DNA of 64,000 nt from Tomocerus qinae (GCA_020055645.1 CM034546.1:66402001-66466000); one strand, 5' to 3'. Positions 12,223 through 24,199 are shown, counted from the first letter of the stretch. Notes: a model not told the origin generated them from the sequence alone. Translations and numbers: made by a program.

Positions 12223-13410
12223 CCCGACCGAAAATGTTCAACAGAATGCTGTTGGTGTTAATTCCTCTCAACAGCCTGCTGTTGAACTATTGACAAAGAT
12301 TATGTCTGCTGAACAGCTACCAACTAAATGCCGCAGAATTCGGCAGAGAGTGTTCCCGTGAAAATGTGAGCTGACATTTTCACGCTCAAAACTCAGAATG
12401 AATTCTTCTGCTGACATTTCCCCGCTCAAGCATCCGCTAACATCCGGTGAAAATGTCTGCTGAGAATTCACTAACAGAAACTCACAGGATTCAGCACAGC
12501 AGTGGACTTATAAAAAAATAACAGTTTTTTAACTACCTTTAAGTATTTTGCGTCATTTCTCTCGCTTGCTTTGAAAAACGAGTAATCTTCAGTGCTAACT
12601 AATAACTAATAAGTACTATGTTACTTACACTACGATTTAGTATTTTTAGTATTTGTCACGTCATAATGAAGTTCATTCTTGCCTTCTTTTTGAGGGTTAA
12701 ATTGGGCGCTTTTTTAATGTCAAATAAGGTCAACCGTATGCAAACTCAATTGAAAAATGTCAATGAAACATCTTTAATAGCAAACTTTCAAATATATTTC
12801 TGCTAATTAATCCCAGTGTAGCACTTTTCTTGTAATGCTGACGTCCTGACGACAAACGATGAACGATAAAATCAGCCTTCTACAAATGATTGCGTGGTAT
12901 CATTATAGAAGTTGTCCTCATCTGACATGAAAAAGATTGACTTATTTATTATTATTAATACGTAATTATTACGGAATTAGAACAGTTAAGCCAGTAGTAT
13001 ATGCAGCTACATTTAATAATAATACGTTGAAATAATACGCATGTTTAGTTTTCTAAGTCCTAAGTTAAGTCTACATCTTCAGGTATACTGCATTTATGCA
13101 ACCAAAATGTCCACTTCTTTCAGAAATAGCGAGGTGGCATAGTGGCATATTTACAGGTTTAAAAGATAGAAACAAAAGCAGCAAAAGCAGCACACAGGAG
13201 TTCGAATCCTGGCAGTGATATGTTTTTGCTTCTGCTGACACTTTTCTGGTGAAAAATTCAGCAGAGCGAAATTTTTTGTTTTGCGAGCCGGAAAATGGCT
13301 GCTGCACTTTGCCTGCTGAGTTTTGGCTGCTGAGCCCATGTCCGAATTTTCTTGTGCAATCTTTCTGCCGAAATTCTCTGTGTGTTTCTGGTGACACATT
13401 TTCGGTCGGG
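12223..13410. mobile_element. 1.19-kb DNA-transposon-like element with 15-bp perfect TIRs
   Basis: CCCGACCGAAAATGT at 12223-12237 is matched by its exact inverse at 13396-13410. The interior is rich in CTGCTGA and CAGCAG words near both ends and lacks a transposase, so it is non-autonomous. I could not fix a target-site duplication. The right-hand part carries tRNA-like promoter boxes. Confidence 0.55.
13131..13216 (+). ncRNA. tRNA-like sequence (A and B boxes) within TIR element
   Basis: TGGCATAGTGGC (13135-13146) fits an A box. GTTCGAATCC (13200-13209) is a good B box, set in a perfect 5-bp T-arm stem (CAGGA...TCCTG, 13195-13211). The acceptor ends do not pair and the middle is an A-rich AGCAGCAAAAGCAGC tract, so this is not a functional tRNA. 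A tRNA-derived SINE remnant is the likeliest reading. Confidence 0.4.
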
Positions 13411-13853
13411 AGTGTTGTGTTGTAAGTAGTAGTATGCTGTTATTAGACTGATCCAATTTAAATAAATAGAGATAAAATTAGAATAGATTTATTCTAATTA
13501 TTTATTTTGTTTCTATTTGTTGATTGAATAAAAATTAACATAATGCAAATGCTTTATAGTACTTAACAAATCTATGACATGACATGTCTAACTGTATATA
13601 TCAGATTTAATATAGTAATAGTAACATCTATTAATTGGGTGAAACAGTGAATGAAACTCTACATTTCTTAATATATGTCACAAGCAAGCTAGACAAAAAA
13701 TGAACTATGGTAATCTTTGCTATATTTCATGAATATACAATGATGGTTAAGAATAAACCTTACCTTGTTCAGATAAAGGTTTCGTTATTCCTGTTCAAAT
13801 TAACTTTCCAAATTTAATTTTATAATCAATAATTATATTAATATCTATGTATC

Positions 13854-13859
13854 TTTATT
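13854..13859 (-). terminator. Possible polyadenylation signal of the 838-aa receptor gene
   Basis: AATAAA on the minus strand about 100 bases after the stop codon at 13956. Confidence 0.4.
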
Positions 13860-13955
13860 GCATTTGTAACTAAAATTACCTAGGGAAAGGTGCTCAACTA
13901 AAGAACATAATATCATCTACAATCATACTTCGAATCGAATATCCCAGAACAGGTA

Positions 13956-16472
13956 TTAATATAATTTTGGATTTACTATAACTACCTTAGTGGTATCAAA
14001 TTCCACAGACCTGCCAAAGGTGAAGTATAAAGCCCTAACAATACCTTTTCTAATATTGTTAGTAATTCTTTCAACATCAGTAATAGGTTTCCATATTTTG
14101 CTTTTCAAAGAACTTAAAATTTCCAAAATGAAAATCACCAATGATGTTAAAAGAATACAGGCACTAATTGTAAAGATTGTACCGATATTGGAATTGTCAT
14201 AATCTATAGGCCGCGGTGGGCTTCTTACCCAACACGTTCTGCATCGAGTAAAATTATGGAATTTGAAATATTCCAACCATGCTTTAAAAATCCCAGAATG
14301 ACTTAGCACAAATAACTTTTCTCTAAAGAATTGAGTGAGCATGGGAACTTCGGTGTTCGTAATAAACGAATAAATGTTGGTTGGTAAAAATGAATTTTCT
14401 TCTGATCCATAGTATAAGGTTTTGATTGGTTGGACTCCGCCATTCTGAGGATTCCAATAGGAGTCAATAAATAGTCGGTGTAAAATAGAACTTCTAAAAA
14501 TCAGAGCTGAGTTATTGCATTGTGAAATCCATTTTTGAGGACTAATGAAGGGATATCCTGAAGGGAATCGTAATTTGTTGGTAATTTTCATTAGTAACTC
14601 CATTTTTGGAACATTTCCAAAATGCTGGTAAAGTGCATAAAGTGGTAACATTGATTTAAACCATTTAAAAATATACATGTGTATGTGAATGTTTTGAATG
14701 TGAAGTGTTGAATGTGAATATATTGGTATAATGTTAAAGCGTTGATAAGCCGCGATTATTGTACTCTTGTTTTCTTTTTCAAATATACTAAAATCTTTAG
14801 GATCAAAAATTTCATTTGTTGGATGAAACCATCCAGTTTCGTTGGTATTGTAGAACATCCTTATTATATAGCGCTGAATATGTCTTGGAATATTAAGTGG
14901 CCCAATTTCGCTGGCACCTACAAATTCGCCTAAAGCTGTAACACCAGGTAAATTTGCCAAATGTTCAATTGATTCTATTTGTTTCACCGGACGAGGTTCA
15001 ACTAAATCTGTTGTGACGATTCCTTTGTAAGCATTTGTCAGTATAATAAACATGAGGAGCAAGGGACTGACTATCAATTTAAACCAGATGGATTTGTAAG
15101 CTTGTGGTGGAAGGGTGTAACTGATTTCTAGCAAATAAGCATAGAAAATAAATATGAATGGAAGGTGTTTATCTTTTTTGAAAATTGCTACGACGTGAAA
15201 GAAACCAGTAGTTCCCGCAATAGAAATAATGACGCCTAGCCACGCGTAGAATTGAAAAGGTCGAATGTATCCATAAAAAGAAAGACTTTCGTCTTCAAGG
15301 ACAACGCAGGAAATAAAGTTATATGATTCTTCCATGCTTACAATGGCTGAGAGAAAAGGATTATAAGGACCATTCAGAAATCCAGGAAAGACAGAATTAT
15401 CGGTATGTCGAAAAGTGAATTCTGAAAAAAGTTGACGTTCTTCAAACCAATTGTGGAGCTTTTCAGAACAATAATATTTGATCCCAATTGTAGAATTTAT
15501 GAAATTTTGGAAAATAATCGAGGAAATTATTGTCAAGGTGTCATACTCCCGTTGTAAAACAGTATTTGTGAAATATTCATACCTCTTAGGTGACCCACAG
15601 TAAAATATTTCATCTCTTCCCCTCACATATAGTTCATCTAGTATTAGTAGAGCAGAGTCTTTTCCAATGTTACTTTCTCTAACCAAGCTTTTCAAAGCAA
15701 ATCGGCGCAACAGTTGATTAAAACATTTGTTTTCCAAACACAATTGGATGAAAGTATATGTAAATTGTAATTGGGTTAAGTTTTGATAATAATTGTACTG
15801 TGGACATAATAAATGTGCACTTTTGTCATGTTTATCTGACAGAGAGAGCATAAGCCAAGGTTTATACCAGAAGAGACGATATACAGCATTCCAATGTCCA
15901 TCGATTATTTCTTCCGAGTCAGAAAAAAAATTGACATTTGACTTTGCCATTTCTAAAATTTCTTTCTCCACTAACAAATAGACAGCAGAATGTTCCCAAA
16001 AGTTGTAGCGGCTCTGCCACCATAGCCAAGAATTATCTTTATCAACTTTGTAAAATGTTTCACTGATGTGATTAATTGACATCACATCTGTGAAAACTCT
16101 CGGATTAAAGTTAACTGCAATGTGTATCACACAAACAAATCGACTCTCTGGACGTGAAGTAGAAACATTAGCGTTAGATGTATCTAATGCTTGCATACAT
16201 TTATCAAATGTATTTTGTTTGGATCCAATAAGTGTGTAACTGGGGAAACAAGCACCAAGGCTTTGTAGATTGTGAAGTTTTATCTTTGTATAAGCAAAAG
16301 GAATGTCAATATTTTGTAGTTCACTGTATAAGGGCTCTTCTTGAGTTTTATTGAAAGGATCTTCCTGAAAAAGAAGATTAATGTAGCAACCTTTTTCCAA
16401 ATGTACCACTTCTGTAAGTTTCCACCCAGACGAAAATCCAATAAAGAAAGTTGTAGTAAGTATTAACATCAT
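13956..16472 (-). CDS. Ionotropic-receptor-like membrane protein (838 aa, intact)
   Basis: Intronless ORF from an ATG at 16472. Residues 1-16 form a signal peptide. Residues about 17-400 form an extracellular N-terminal region with many W, Y and C residues. A first membrane helix lies at about 408-430, a re-entrant pore-like segment (YAYLLEISYTLP) at about 443-455, and a second helix at about 463-485 ending ILTNAYKGIVTTDL. That ending occupies the place of the SYTANLAAF-type gate of glutamate receptors. A second ligand-lobe-like region begins IESIEHLANLPG and runs from about 495 to 755. The last helix is at 763-785, followed by a 50-residue basic tail. This order is that of arthropod ionotropic receptors, which are ligand-gated cation channels used in chemosensation. 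The canonical glutamate-binding residues are not evident. Related copies lie on the same strand at both ends of the window. The ligand is unknown. Assignment to a divergent IR family is an inference from topology and the M2 motif. Confidence 0.75.
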   Translation of the reverse strand: MMLILTTTFFIGFSSGWKLTEVVHLEKGCYINLLFQEDPFNKTQEEPLYSELQNIDIPFAYTKIKLHNLQSLGACFPSYTLIGSKQNTFDKCMQALDTSNANVSTSRPESRFVCVIHIAVNFNPRVFTDVMSINHISETFYKVDKDNSWLWWQSRYNFWEHSAVYLLVEKEILEMAKSNVNFFSDSEEIIDGHWNAVYRLFWYKPWLMLSLSDKHDKSAHLLCPQYNYYQNLTQLQFTYTFIQLCLENKCFNQLLRRFALKSLVRESNIGKDSALLILDELYVRGRDEIFYCGSPKRYEYFTNTVLQREYDTLTIISSIIFQNFINSTIGIKYYCSEKLHNWFEERQLFSEFTFRHTDNSVFPGFLNGPYNPFLSAIVSMEESYNFISCVVLEDESLSFYGYIRPFQFYAWLGVIISIAGTTGFFHVVAIFKKDKHLPFIFIFYAYLLEISYTLPPQAYKSIWFKLIVSPLLLMFIILTNAYKGIVTTDLVEPRPVKQIESIEHLANLPGVTALGEFVGASEIGPLNIPRHIQRYIIRMFYNTNETGWFHPTNEIFDPKDFSIFEKENKSTIIAAYQRFNIIPIYSHSTLHIQNIHIHMYIFKWFKSMLPLYALYQHFGNVPKMELLMKITNKLRFPSGYPFISPQKWISQCNNSALIFRSSILHRLFIDSYWNPQNGGVQPIKTLYYGSEENSFLPTNIYSFITNTEVPMLTQFFREKLFVLSHSGIFKAWLEYFKFHNFTRCRTCWVRSPPRPIDYDNSNIGTIFTISACILLTSLVIFILEILSSLKSKIWKPITDVERITNNIRKGIVRALYFTFGRSVEFDTTKVVIVNPKLY

Positions 16473-16499
16473 TTTTGTAGAAATTTGAGAATTAAAACA

Positions 16500-18630
16500 A
16501 CTGAGGTCACTTTAGTTTCTATCGGTAATATGTTCTATTTAAACTTCGTCGTGCTGAATTGCATTTATTTTCTGACGTACGAGAACAACATCGCCGGTTG
16601 AAAAGCTAGACATTTAGTCTTTGTCTGGCTAAATTGGCGCCAAAAACTTTGGCAATCTTTACTCTACATAAAGATAAAGTGGGGCATGCGTATGGGATTC
16701 TTTCATTATTCTTGAATAAATGTTTGTATTATTTTGTAATTAATGAGTAAGGGTAATATTTTGTAATTAATGAGCAAGGACTAGACTATCAGTACTGAGT
16801 CCAATCAAGGGTCTATGCAATTCGGGCCAATGCGCAGTCGCTAGAAATTTACTGATTTCAACATTTTCTAGCACACTTTGTGTGCTGGGATTCAACTATA
16901 TAAAAGAATGTGGTTGTTAAATCCAGGTTAATGTTAAGAAATGTTGGGTAAGTAAGTCTTCCGAGAATTTACGTGGAAAAATGTTATTATTTCCAATAGC
17001 AGTTAATAATATAGGAGTTTTTCATGGTTTAATTACGGACTTTTGCATCTATTTTATTAATTGTAGCTTTTCTTTTTTCCAACTTTCAATGATAAGTCGC
17101 TTATTTTAACGCACACAAAGCATGCTTTGTTTTCTTCTATTTCAGCACAACAACTTTGGAATTCAAACGATTTTTTTAATTGTTGAATTAGTATCACAGC
17201 ACATAGTGGTGACTAAAAGTTGTTATTGTTATTAGAAATGCATGATGTTAATTATGAGGATAATCTTTCGAATATGTCTTTTAAATAAAAGGAAATTGGC
17301 ATTGAAATTTTGTATGTAATTTAGCTACTCTTTGTGTTACATGTCCTTTATGACACAATGACGACGTGTCATCATTAAATGTTTGTAGCTATATATCGGA
17401 ATATGCTGCGTTTTCATAATTATACGTATATATTTAGCTAGTTCTCTTTTGTATAACATTCTTTAGAAACGAGAACAGTTATAACAATACAACTTCGTCA
17501 ATATATGCATACGTTGCTATACTATTCATATCCAATTTTACTCTTTTTGTTAGAGTTGGTTTACAAAGAGAGAATAGGTGGCACTTTAACATATTATTTT
17601 ATTGTTATTTTAGTCTGTAGAAGCTATTTTATGGAATATGCCAATTTATATTTTGTTTGAAAGATAATTTTAATTTATTGGCCATAATACATTTACCATG
17701 ATATTATGCTTTTGCTATGAAATTTAATAATTTTGGAGTATGTGGTTTCCAAGTTTGTACCTACAGTAAATTGGATTCGATCACGTTATTATAGTATTCT
17801 CCGAATTTAATGTCCTCAACTTTAAGATATTAGGCTGCTACTTTGAGTATTGCTTTTAGTTGTAAAAAATTTTTGAGTATCTATCCTTCAAATGGTTTTT
17901 GGCATGTAATAAGATGTGACCAGGAATTACAGTGAATGATGTTCCACATGTCGCAAAAGCCGTTAACGACAATTACATCAAATTATACCTACTCAATAAA
18001 AGGAAAATAAATTGGGTTACAACGGTTTTGTTGTGCTTTTCGATTATTACATTCGTTTACCATTAATGTTAATTCATGCTTGTTTTACATTGTGTTGAAA
18101 AAGTGTATATACATGGTAGACTGGGTGGGAGGGATATAATGGCTCTCTTAGATTAGTCTGGGAGGGAATCCTTTGGTAATGATGATAATTATCAAACGGT
18201 AATAGCTAGAGAGATGATATTAGCACCATCGATTAAAACGAGTCTAGTTAACCTAGATTTGAAATCAGATGTCATAATCAAAAGATATTGCAATAAACGC
18301 GACGTATCCCTCCTAGTCTCCCTCCAGACAAAACCCCTAAGTCTACTGCGGGAGCAAATGCAATGATTAGATACGAATTGAATATGAATGTGGAGATGCA
18401 AAATGTAAAATTTTCTCATAAATATCGTATCAAACCTATGTGAATACTTTCGTTCTCCTTGGCAATTTGCTGTTTGTTCATAGTCATACCATTATCATCA
18501 TATAAATAGTGATGATTGTACCTATGTTGTATCTATGTATGTTCTATGCGATGGACGTTGCCATTTTGTAGCAAAGCGCAACCGCCAATGAAATACAATA
18601 TTCCAATTCTTTGGACGGCACCCGACATAG
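16500..18630. other. Intergenic region, no gene recognised
   Basis: AT-rich, about 2.1 kb. Its left end should contain the promoter of the receptor gene transcribed leftwards. No repeat of more than two units and no convincing ORF were seen. Confidence 0.4.
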
Positions 18631-19115
18631 TGTGGCTAAATGCACATCATTGTAGGCATTATTATAAAGTATATATGAAGCATAAATGTGTAACTATAAA
18701 TATAAGAAGCTTTGTAAAGCATTGTGAGTCTGTGCAAAGTTAATGCATTGAATGAGTGTGTAACATGTCGTGTGTATTGTATTCCCATTTCCTATTCCAA
18801 GAGAGAAAAGGCAACCGAACGAATCCGAGATTTGTTAATAAAAGAGGGCTACAGCCTCATTTCAACTCGAATTTCGCCTCTGACTTTCCAGCCTTATCCT
18901 ACACCGAAGTTCTCTCCATTTGTCTCCAAATTCCCATTCCTAAATTTCTCTCTCTCTCTCTATCTGTATTGGCTGCTTGAATAAAAGAGCGTAAGCTCAT
19001 CAAAACCCAACACTCTGTTTCTGCTCTATTTTATTTCCACAACTGTCCATGCAAAGCAATAGGTGTAGAACCCGACGGCATTCCGCATTCCATCCTAATT
19101 AGTGGGATGATGACA
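18631..19115 (+). mobile_element. Probable 5' LTR (485 bp)
   Basis: Begins TGTGGCTAAATGC and ends GATGACA (TG...CA). It contains a TATA-like box (TATAAATA, 18695-18702) and AATAAA signals at 18838 and 18980. Its first 244 bases recur at 35243-35486 with one visible mismatch, which fixes the left boundary. Immediately after, TGGTGGCCCGACGAGG at 19121 looks like a tRNA primer-binding site. No matching 3' LTR is found downstream of the envelope gene. Confidence 0.65.
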
Positions 19116-19120
19116 TAAAT

Positions 19121-19137
19121 TGGTGGCCCGACGAGGC
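19121..19137 (+). promoter_or_regulatory. Putative primer-binding site
   Basis: Starts TGG, five bases after the LTR end, with a GC-rich body as expected for complementarity to a tRNA 3' end. The tRNA identity was not determined. Confidence 0.5.
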
Positions 19138-19764
19138 TTTGTCTATTTGTGTGGATAATTGTGAAAATTAAGTAGTTACTTGTGAAGGAGATTGAGAAAT
19201 TCTTTCCTTCCTAAAAAATTATTTCCTATTTTCCAAAAAAATTCTACTAAGTATCAAAAGTGCACGAAAAGTTTAGTTGGTTTCTGTATCAAGCATATTA
19301 TTGCGTTTGTACAGATTCCCCCATTCGGATTAGATCTACTCTTCAATTCGTCGTTTCACTGGCATAATTTCATTTAAAAATTTTATTTTTCAGTAGAACT
19401 CATTTCCTGGGCATAAATTAGACGATTCATACGTTATTTTGCATTATTTAGTTGGAGAAAGTAGACGTAAGGTTATTCTGCGAGTCATAAGTGGAATTCC
19501 TCCAAGGAATTCATTCTTTGCTGCTCCGTTGAGCATAATAAATACATCAAATTTCCATCAGCATCTTACTAACAGTGGCGAAAAATTAGATTCGCTTTGG
19601 CAGCGAAAGTAACGGATTACATATAATTATATCCAAGAAAGGCGATCAATCCTCGACATATTGATAGTAACAAGCCCTGCAAGCACGCGTAAATACGTAG
19701 TTGAAAGATTCATAAGTAGCGTAGAGACAATATAAAAATGATAAAATATATAAAATAATAAAAA

Positions 19765-20475
19765 GAAAATGAATATTATTGTCCTCCACGGGAGAGACAG
19801 GAATATTTCCCAAGACTAAACGAATGAAAGAATATTATTGTCCTCCACGGGAGAGACAGGAATATTTCCCAAGAATAAACGAATGAAAGAATATTATTGT
19901 CCTCCACGGGAGAGACAGGAATATTTCCCAAGAATAAACGAATGAAAGAATATTATTGTCCTCCACGGGAGAGACAGGAATATTTCCCAAGAATAAACGA
20001 ATGAAAGAATATTATTGTCCTCCACGGGAGAGACAGGAATATTTCCCAAGAATAAACGAATGAAAGAATATTATTGTCCTCCACAGGACAGACAGGAATA
20101 TTATCCCAAGACAAATATATATAAAACAAAAGGAATAAATAAATGAAAATGAAATGATATTAGTGCCATCCGAAGGGATAGACAGGAATATTATCCTAAA
20201 CACCAGTGTGTAAAATAGAAAAAAATCAATAAATAAAGAGAAAATAATATTAGTGCCTTCCTGAGGAATAGACAGGAATATCATCCTAAAGTGAAAGAAA
20301 AGAAAATAATATTAGTGTCTTCAGAATGGATAGACAGGAATATTATCCTAAAAAGCGCTAAGACTTGCAAGCACGCATTGATGAAATAATAATAATAAAT
20401 ACGTACGTAATTGTAATTCCGGCCGAAATGAAAGAATATTATTGTCCTCGAAACAAGAGACAGGAATATTAATAA
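19765..20475 (+). repeat. 59-bp minisatellite in the LTR-element leader
   Basis: Around six near-perfect 59-base units (period visible at 19801/19860) contain GTCCTCCACGGGAGAGACAG. Degenerate 60-70-base versions continue to about 20475. It sits between the primer-binding site and the first long ORF, in the place of a leader or gag region. Confidence 0.8.
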
Positions 20476-20925
20476 AGCCTCCACACATAATAAGCGGAGA
20501 GAGCAGTTCTCATTGTAATATATGAGGAGAGAAAATAAAAATATATACCGTCGAGAAGCACTCTCATTTGTAGCAATGAGAAGCGTCCATAAATAGATAT
20601 CCTGTTTTATGTAGAATATGGACACGGATACACTATTATGTGAATAAATTCGACATACATGCCGCGTTAGTAAGCAATGAAATCTTAGGGACGTCTAAAA
20701 TATAAAATTAAAAATACAGATCTGATCACGAGACAAGGATATAAGTATAGTTATATATAACTAGTAAATAAAGCTAAGCCACAGAGAATTTAAAATAAAT
20801 GCGCATTAGAAGCCATACTTAATACCAATAGTAAGATAGATAAAAAATTAATTAAATATAAGATAATATACTCTTAAATAATAAAATAACACCAAGTCAT
20901 CAGATTTTGTGAGTATATTTTACAT

Positions 20926-22328
20926 AGGCAAAGAATGGATTCAACTCACATAAAAATATAACAGGAGTTATACCATCAACTCCAAGTTTACCTACAATAG
21001 CAGAATCAGAACCGACAAGAACGAATAAGCCACATAGAGTCACCAAGAGGAAAGATTATCACAGACTATTCCGCAACCAAGAAGAGAGGCTCAAAAGAAA
21101 AAGAGTAGCACAGTATAGTCCAAATTATTTTCCTATACAGACGACTATGAGGTCTCAGAATCTGATTTTGCTATATAATTCATTGGAGAGAGCTATTCAA
21201 CTGACAAAGAGAATACTCGAATTTGACGAATGCGAAGATAACGCTCGTGTATACAGAGAAGTGAATGCACACAATGCAAATCACAGACCAGGAAATAGAA
21301 GGCATTATTGTCCAGGAACTTCAGCAAAAAATTGTCATGTCGTAATTTCATCACACGGCAAGATAACAATGCTGCCTTGTATGATAAATGGCAAACTGTC
21401 GAGTGTATTACTGGATACAGGATCAGAAATAAATCTTGTAAATAAGGATCTCATAAATACAAAATTTCTGCGAAAGAGTCCTACTTCGATTAAAATTATA
21501 AGTATTGCGTCGGATACACTAACGATCGACACAGAAGCTACAATTGAGATAATGATAGGTCAAAATGTCATGGAAATATTGGCTTATGTAGTAGAAGGGT
21601 TAACTCTACCATGTATAATCGGAAACAACACTATGTCATCATGGAAGTTAGCAATTGATTTCTGGCAAAACGAAGTAAAATTCTCTTTAGGATGTACAAT
21701 TTCGTTTCTAAACAACATACACTTGGATGACAGATTTATAGATAAAATCAAAGAAAACCAGACGGCTAGTCTTTCATTTATGATAAACAAAGACTCTCTG
21801 GCGACTAGACAAAACCAATTAGCAATAAAGAAAGACATAAAAAAGTCTACAACAGCAAACCAGACAGACAGAAAGTCAGACAAGCCAGACGAAATAAATT
21901 GTCCCTGGACACCCGACACAATTAAGGAGACACGTGGAGGACATAAAAACATATGGAATAACTATACTGCGGTTGCACAAGATATTATTGGAGAATGCTA
22001 TAGTAGTAAAAGTCAAAAGATCATGGCTTACGATTGGGACTTTATACCATTCTATGTATGTATATACGAGGAATCCGAATACTCTGGATTTATAATAGAC
22101 AAAGAATTGCAGACTAAATATAAAATGAAGGCTATAGGCATTGAGACACACAAGGATGGAGGTATACTCGGATTATTTAATGAATCAGAGGATGATGTTT
22201 CAATTAACGCTGATAGCGTCTTGGGAATACTCTACAAACCACCAGCTAAAAGTAATTGGATTTCAACACTCAAATCAAGGAAAGTGGATATTGTTCCTTC
22301 GGGACCAGATAATACCATAAATCCATAA
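20926..22328 (+). CDS. Retroelement aspartic protease with dUTPase-like tail
   Basis: An open frame runs from about 20926 (no ATG until 21147) to a TAA at 22326-22328. The part before 21147 is basic and could be the end of a gag region. Counting from the ATG at 21147, LLDTGSEINLV (catalytic DTGS at residues 90-93) and the distal IIGNNTMSSWKLAIDF match retroviral and retrotransposon aspartic proteases, which cleave element polyproteins. Residues about 328-362 (GILGLFNESEDD..I..DSVLGILY) resemble the C-terminal half of a dUTPase. The N-terminal dUTPase motifs are weak, so that call is tentative. No reverse transcriptase, RNase H or integrase follows. The frame stops and an envelope gene begins, so pol appears to have been deleted. 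Confidence 0.65.
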
Positions 22329-24192
22329 TTGTCATTAGGATGGACAACTTCCGATTATTTAACATCACTGACAAGAAAATACCAATTACTAAAAGAAAAC
22401 AGAAGATTAGAACAACACAATGAAACACGCCTAAATAGATTATGTCAGCAATTGGATTATTCGAGGATGCTACATTCATCAGAACCACAGAAAGATAACG
22501 AATTGCTAATTAAAAGCTTTGAAGAAAGACTAGATAAATGTGCGGCTAACCTCAAAAGGAGACAAGAAAAGGAAAAACAGAAAAATAAACCATTGCCTAA
22601 ATACAAATTTAAAACAATTGGATACTTTATCTTGACGGTTATACTAGCTTACATTTTGGGTGGAATTCAATCAAGTTATGCATTTTCATCAATCAATCAA
22701 CCAGTTGTTTGGAGGAAAAGTCCATACCAATAACGGATGGCCATAATGAATTCTACATACTTCATACATACTTCATACATACATACTTCATACATACTAC
22801 ATACATCTGAAAAGTCCATGTGAGATACTTACCACCGATACAATTCACGAAGACTTATTACAGGAAACTAAAAACCAATGTAATGAACTGTATGAAGAAT
22901 ACTTTATGAGAGAGCTGGAACAATTTTGCCCTCATGGATCTTATACTGAAATCAGGCCTCGTGCAAAAAGATTTATATTTGGAATATTAGTTGCGATAAT
23001 TGTCATATCTGTAGTAGCACCTATAGGTTTAGGTATTGCTGCACAAGTTACAGTGCTAGTACTACATCATCGAGAGTTACACATTTGGAAGAAAAACGAA
23101 GAGAAGCAGAGGACAAATTACAGCAATTGACGAAGGATATGGACTTAGCTAATTGACGAAGCAATTAGCATACTACAACATAATGTTAAAATACTTCAAT
23201 CGGATACTTTAGAAACAGCAAAGGATTACTCACAAACAAAGAATAAATTAAGCGCTTCGATATATGCAATTTCCTACATCACATCTAGATTAATTAATGC
23301 AAAACAAATATTAATTGAAGCTGGACGTCAATGGAAAGATAGAAAAGTATATGCACCATTATTTGACTATTTGGGATTCTCATTACCATGCAAAGACTCT
23401 TGTCCGATACATTTGGGAAAAGCAAAAAGTTGTAAAATGTCACATGATAGGACAAAAGTATATTTAGATTTCATCACTCCAGTCGTCAATAATACTCTAC
23501 ATCTATTGGAGGCAGATCCCTTTGAATTACTACATCAAACAAAAGATCAAACGTGTTTTTTGAAATATTCAGGACCGTTTAATGTTATTATATCAGATAC
23601 CCATAACTGTGTTTATGCTGTGAACGTCAAATATTCCGATATTATTTTATCGCCATCACATAAATGCGATTGTAATACGATAAATACTAATATCTCAAGA
23701 TATTACTCAATAACTAATTGCCATAATCGTCATGACGGAGACGAAAAGAACTTTGTTTAAGTGAAAAGATCGGATTTTCAAAACTATATTTACTGCTTTG
23801 GAAATAATATTACAATCGGACAATTGACTCAACCATGTCCAGATCAAGTTTTTGCCCTACCTATCACAGCAGCATTCATAATTAATGATCATTTCTACAG
23901 AGCAGCGGAATTCAACCAAAACCATCATGAAGAAATCGACCCCCTTTTTACTATGAAAGCTACCTGGATAATACAACCAAAGATCAATAAGCATGATATT
24001 CTTGCGGATCTAGATTTAAAAAATACTCATAAACCAAAATCTGATAGGAAACTTGACCCACCAACATATAATCAATCGTTAACGAACAGTTTAATAGGAT
24101 TAGGTATCTTAATATTCTGTATAATTGTAGTGACGTTGGCTGTACGAAAATTATTTCGTCATAAAGAAGAAATAAAACGAGATTACTTGTAA
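22329..24192 (+). pseudogene. Class I envelope-like glycoprotein gene, broken
   Basis: Segments in order: a 130-residue charged, coiled-coil-like leader ending in a hydrophobic signal/anchor (22617-22664); a short region of roughly 50 readable codons; a furin-type site RAKR (22960-22971); a hydrophobic fusion-peptide-like stretch starting FIFGILVA and ending AAQVTVL; a helical heptad-rich region; a cysteine-rich region (23371-24000); and a C-terminal membrane anchor (24091-24144) with a short basic tail. This is the plan of class I fusion proteins, and the G-x-G-x-AAQVT pattern recalls paramyxovirus F. Lesions: a frame change between about 22700 and 22815, near a CATA-type microsatellite; stops near 23128-23150; and a TAA at 23758-23760. 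The protein would have mediated membrane fusion. No functional product is expected from this copy. Confidence 0.65.
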
Positions 24193-24199
24193 TTCTAAA

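Noticed and set aside
13071-13456. Minus-strand frames of about 100 codons
   Set aside because: They lie in the noncoding TIR element with CAG/CTG-rich words and show no domain.
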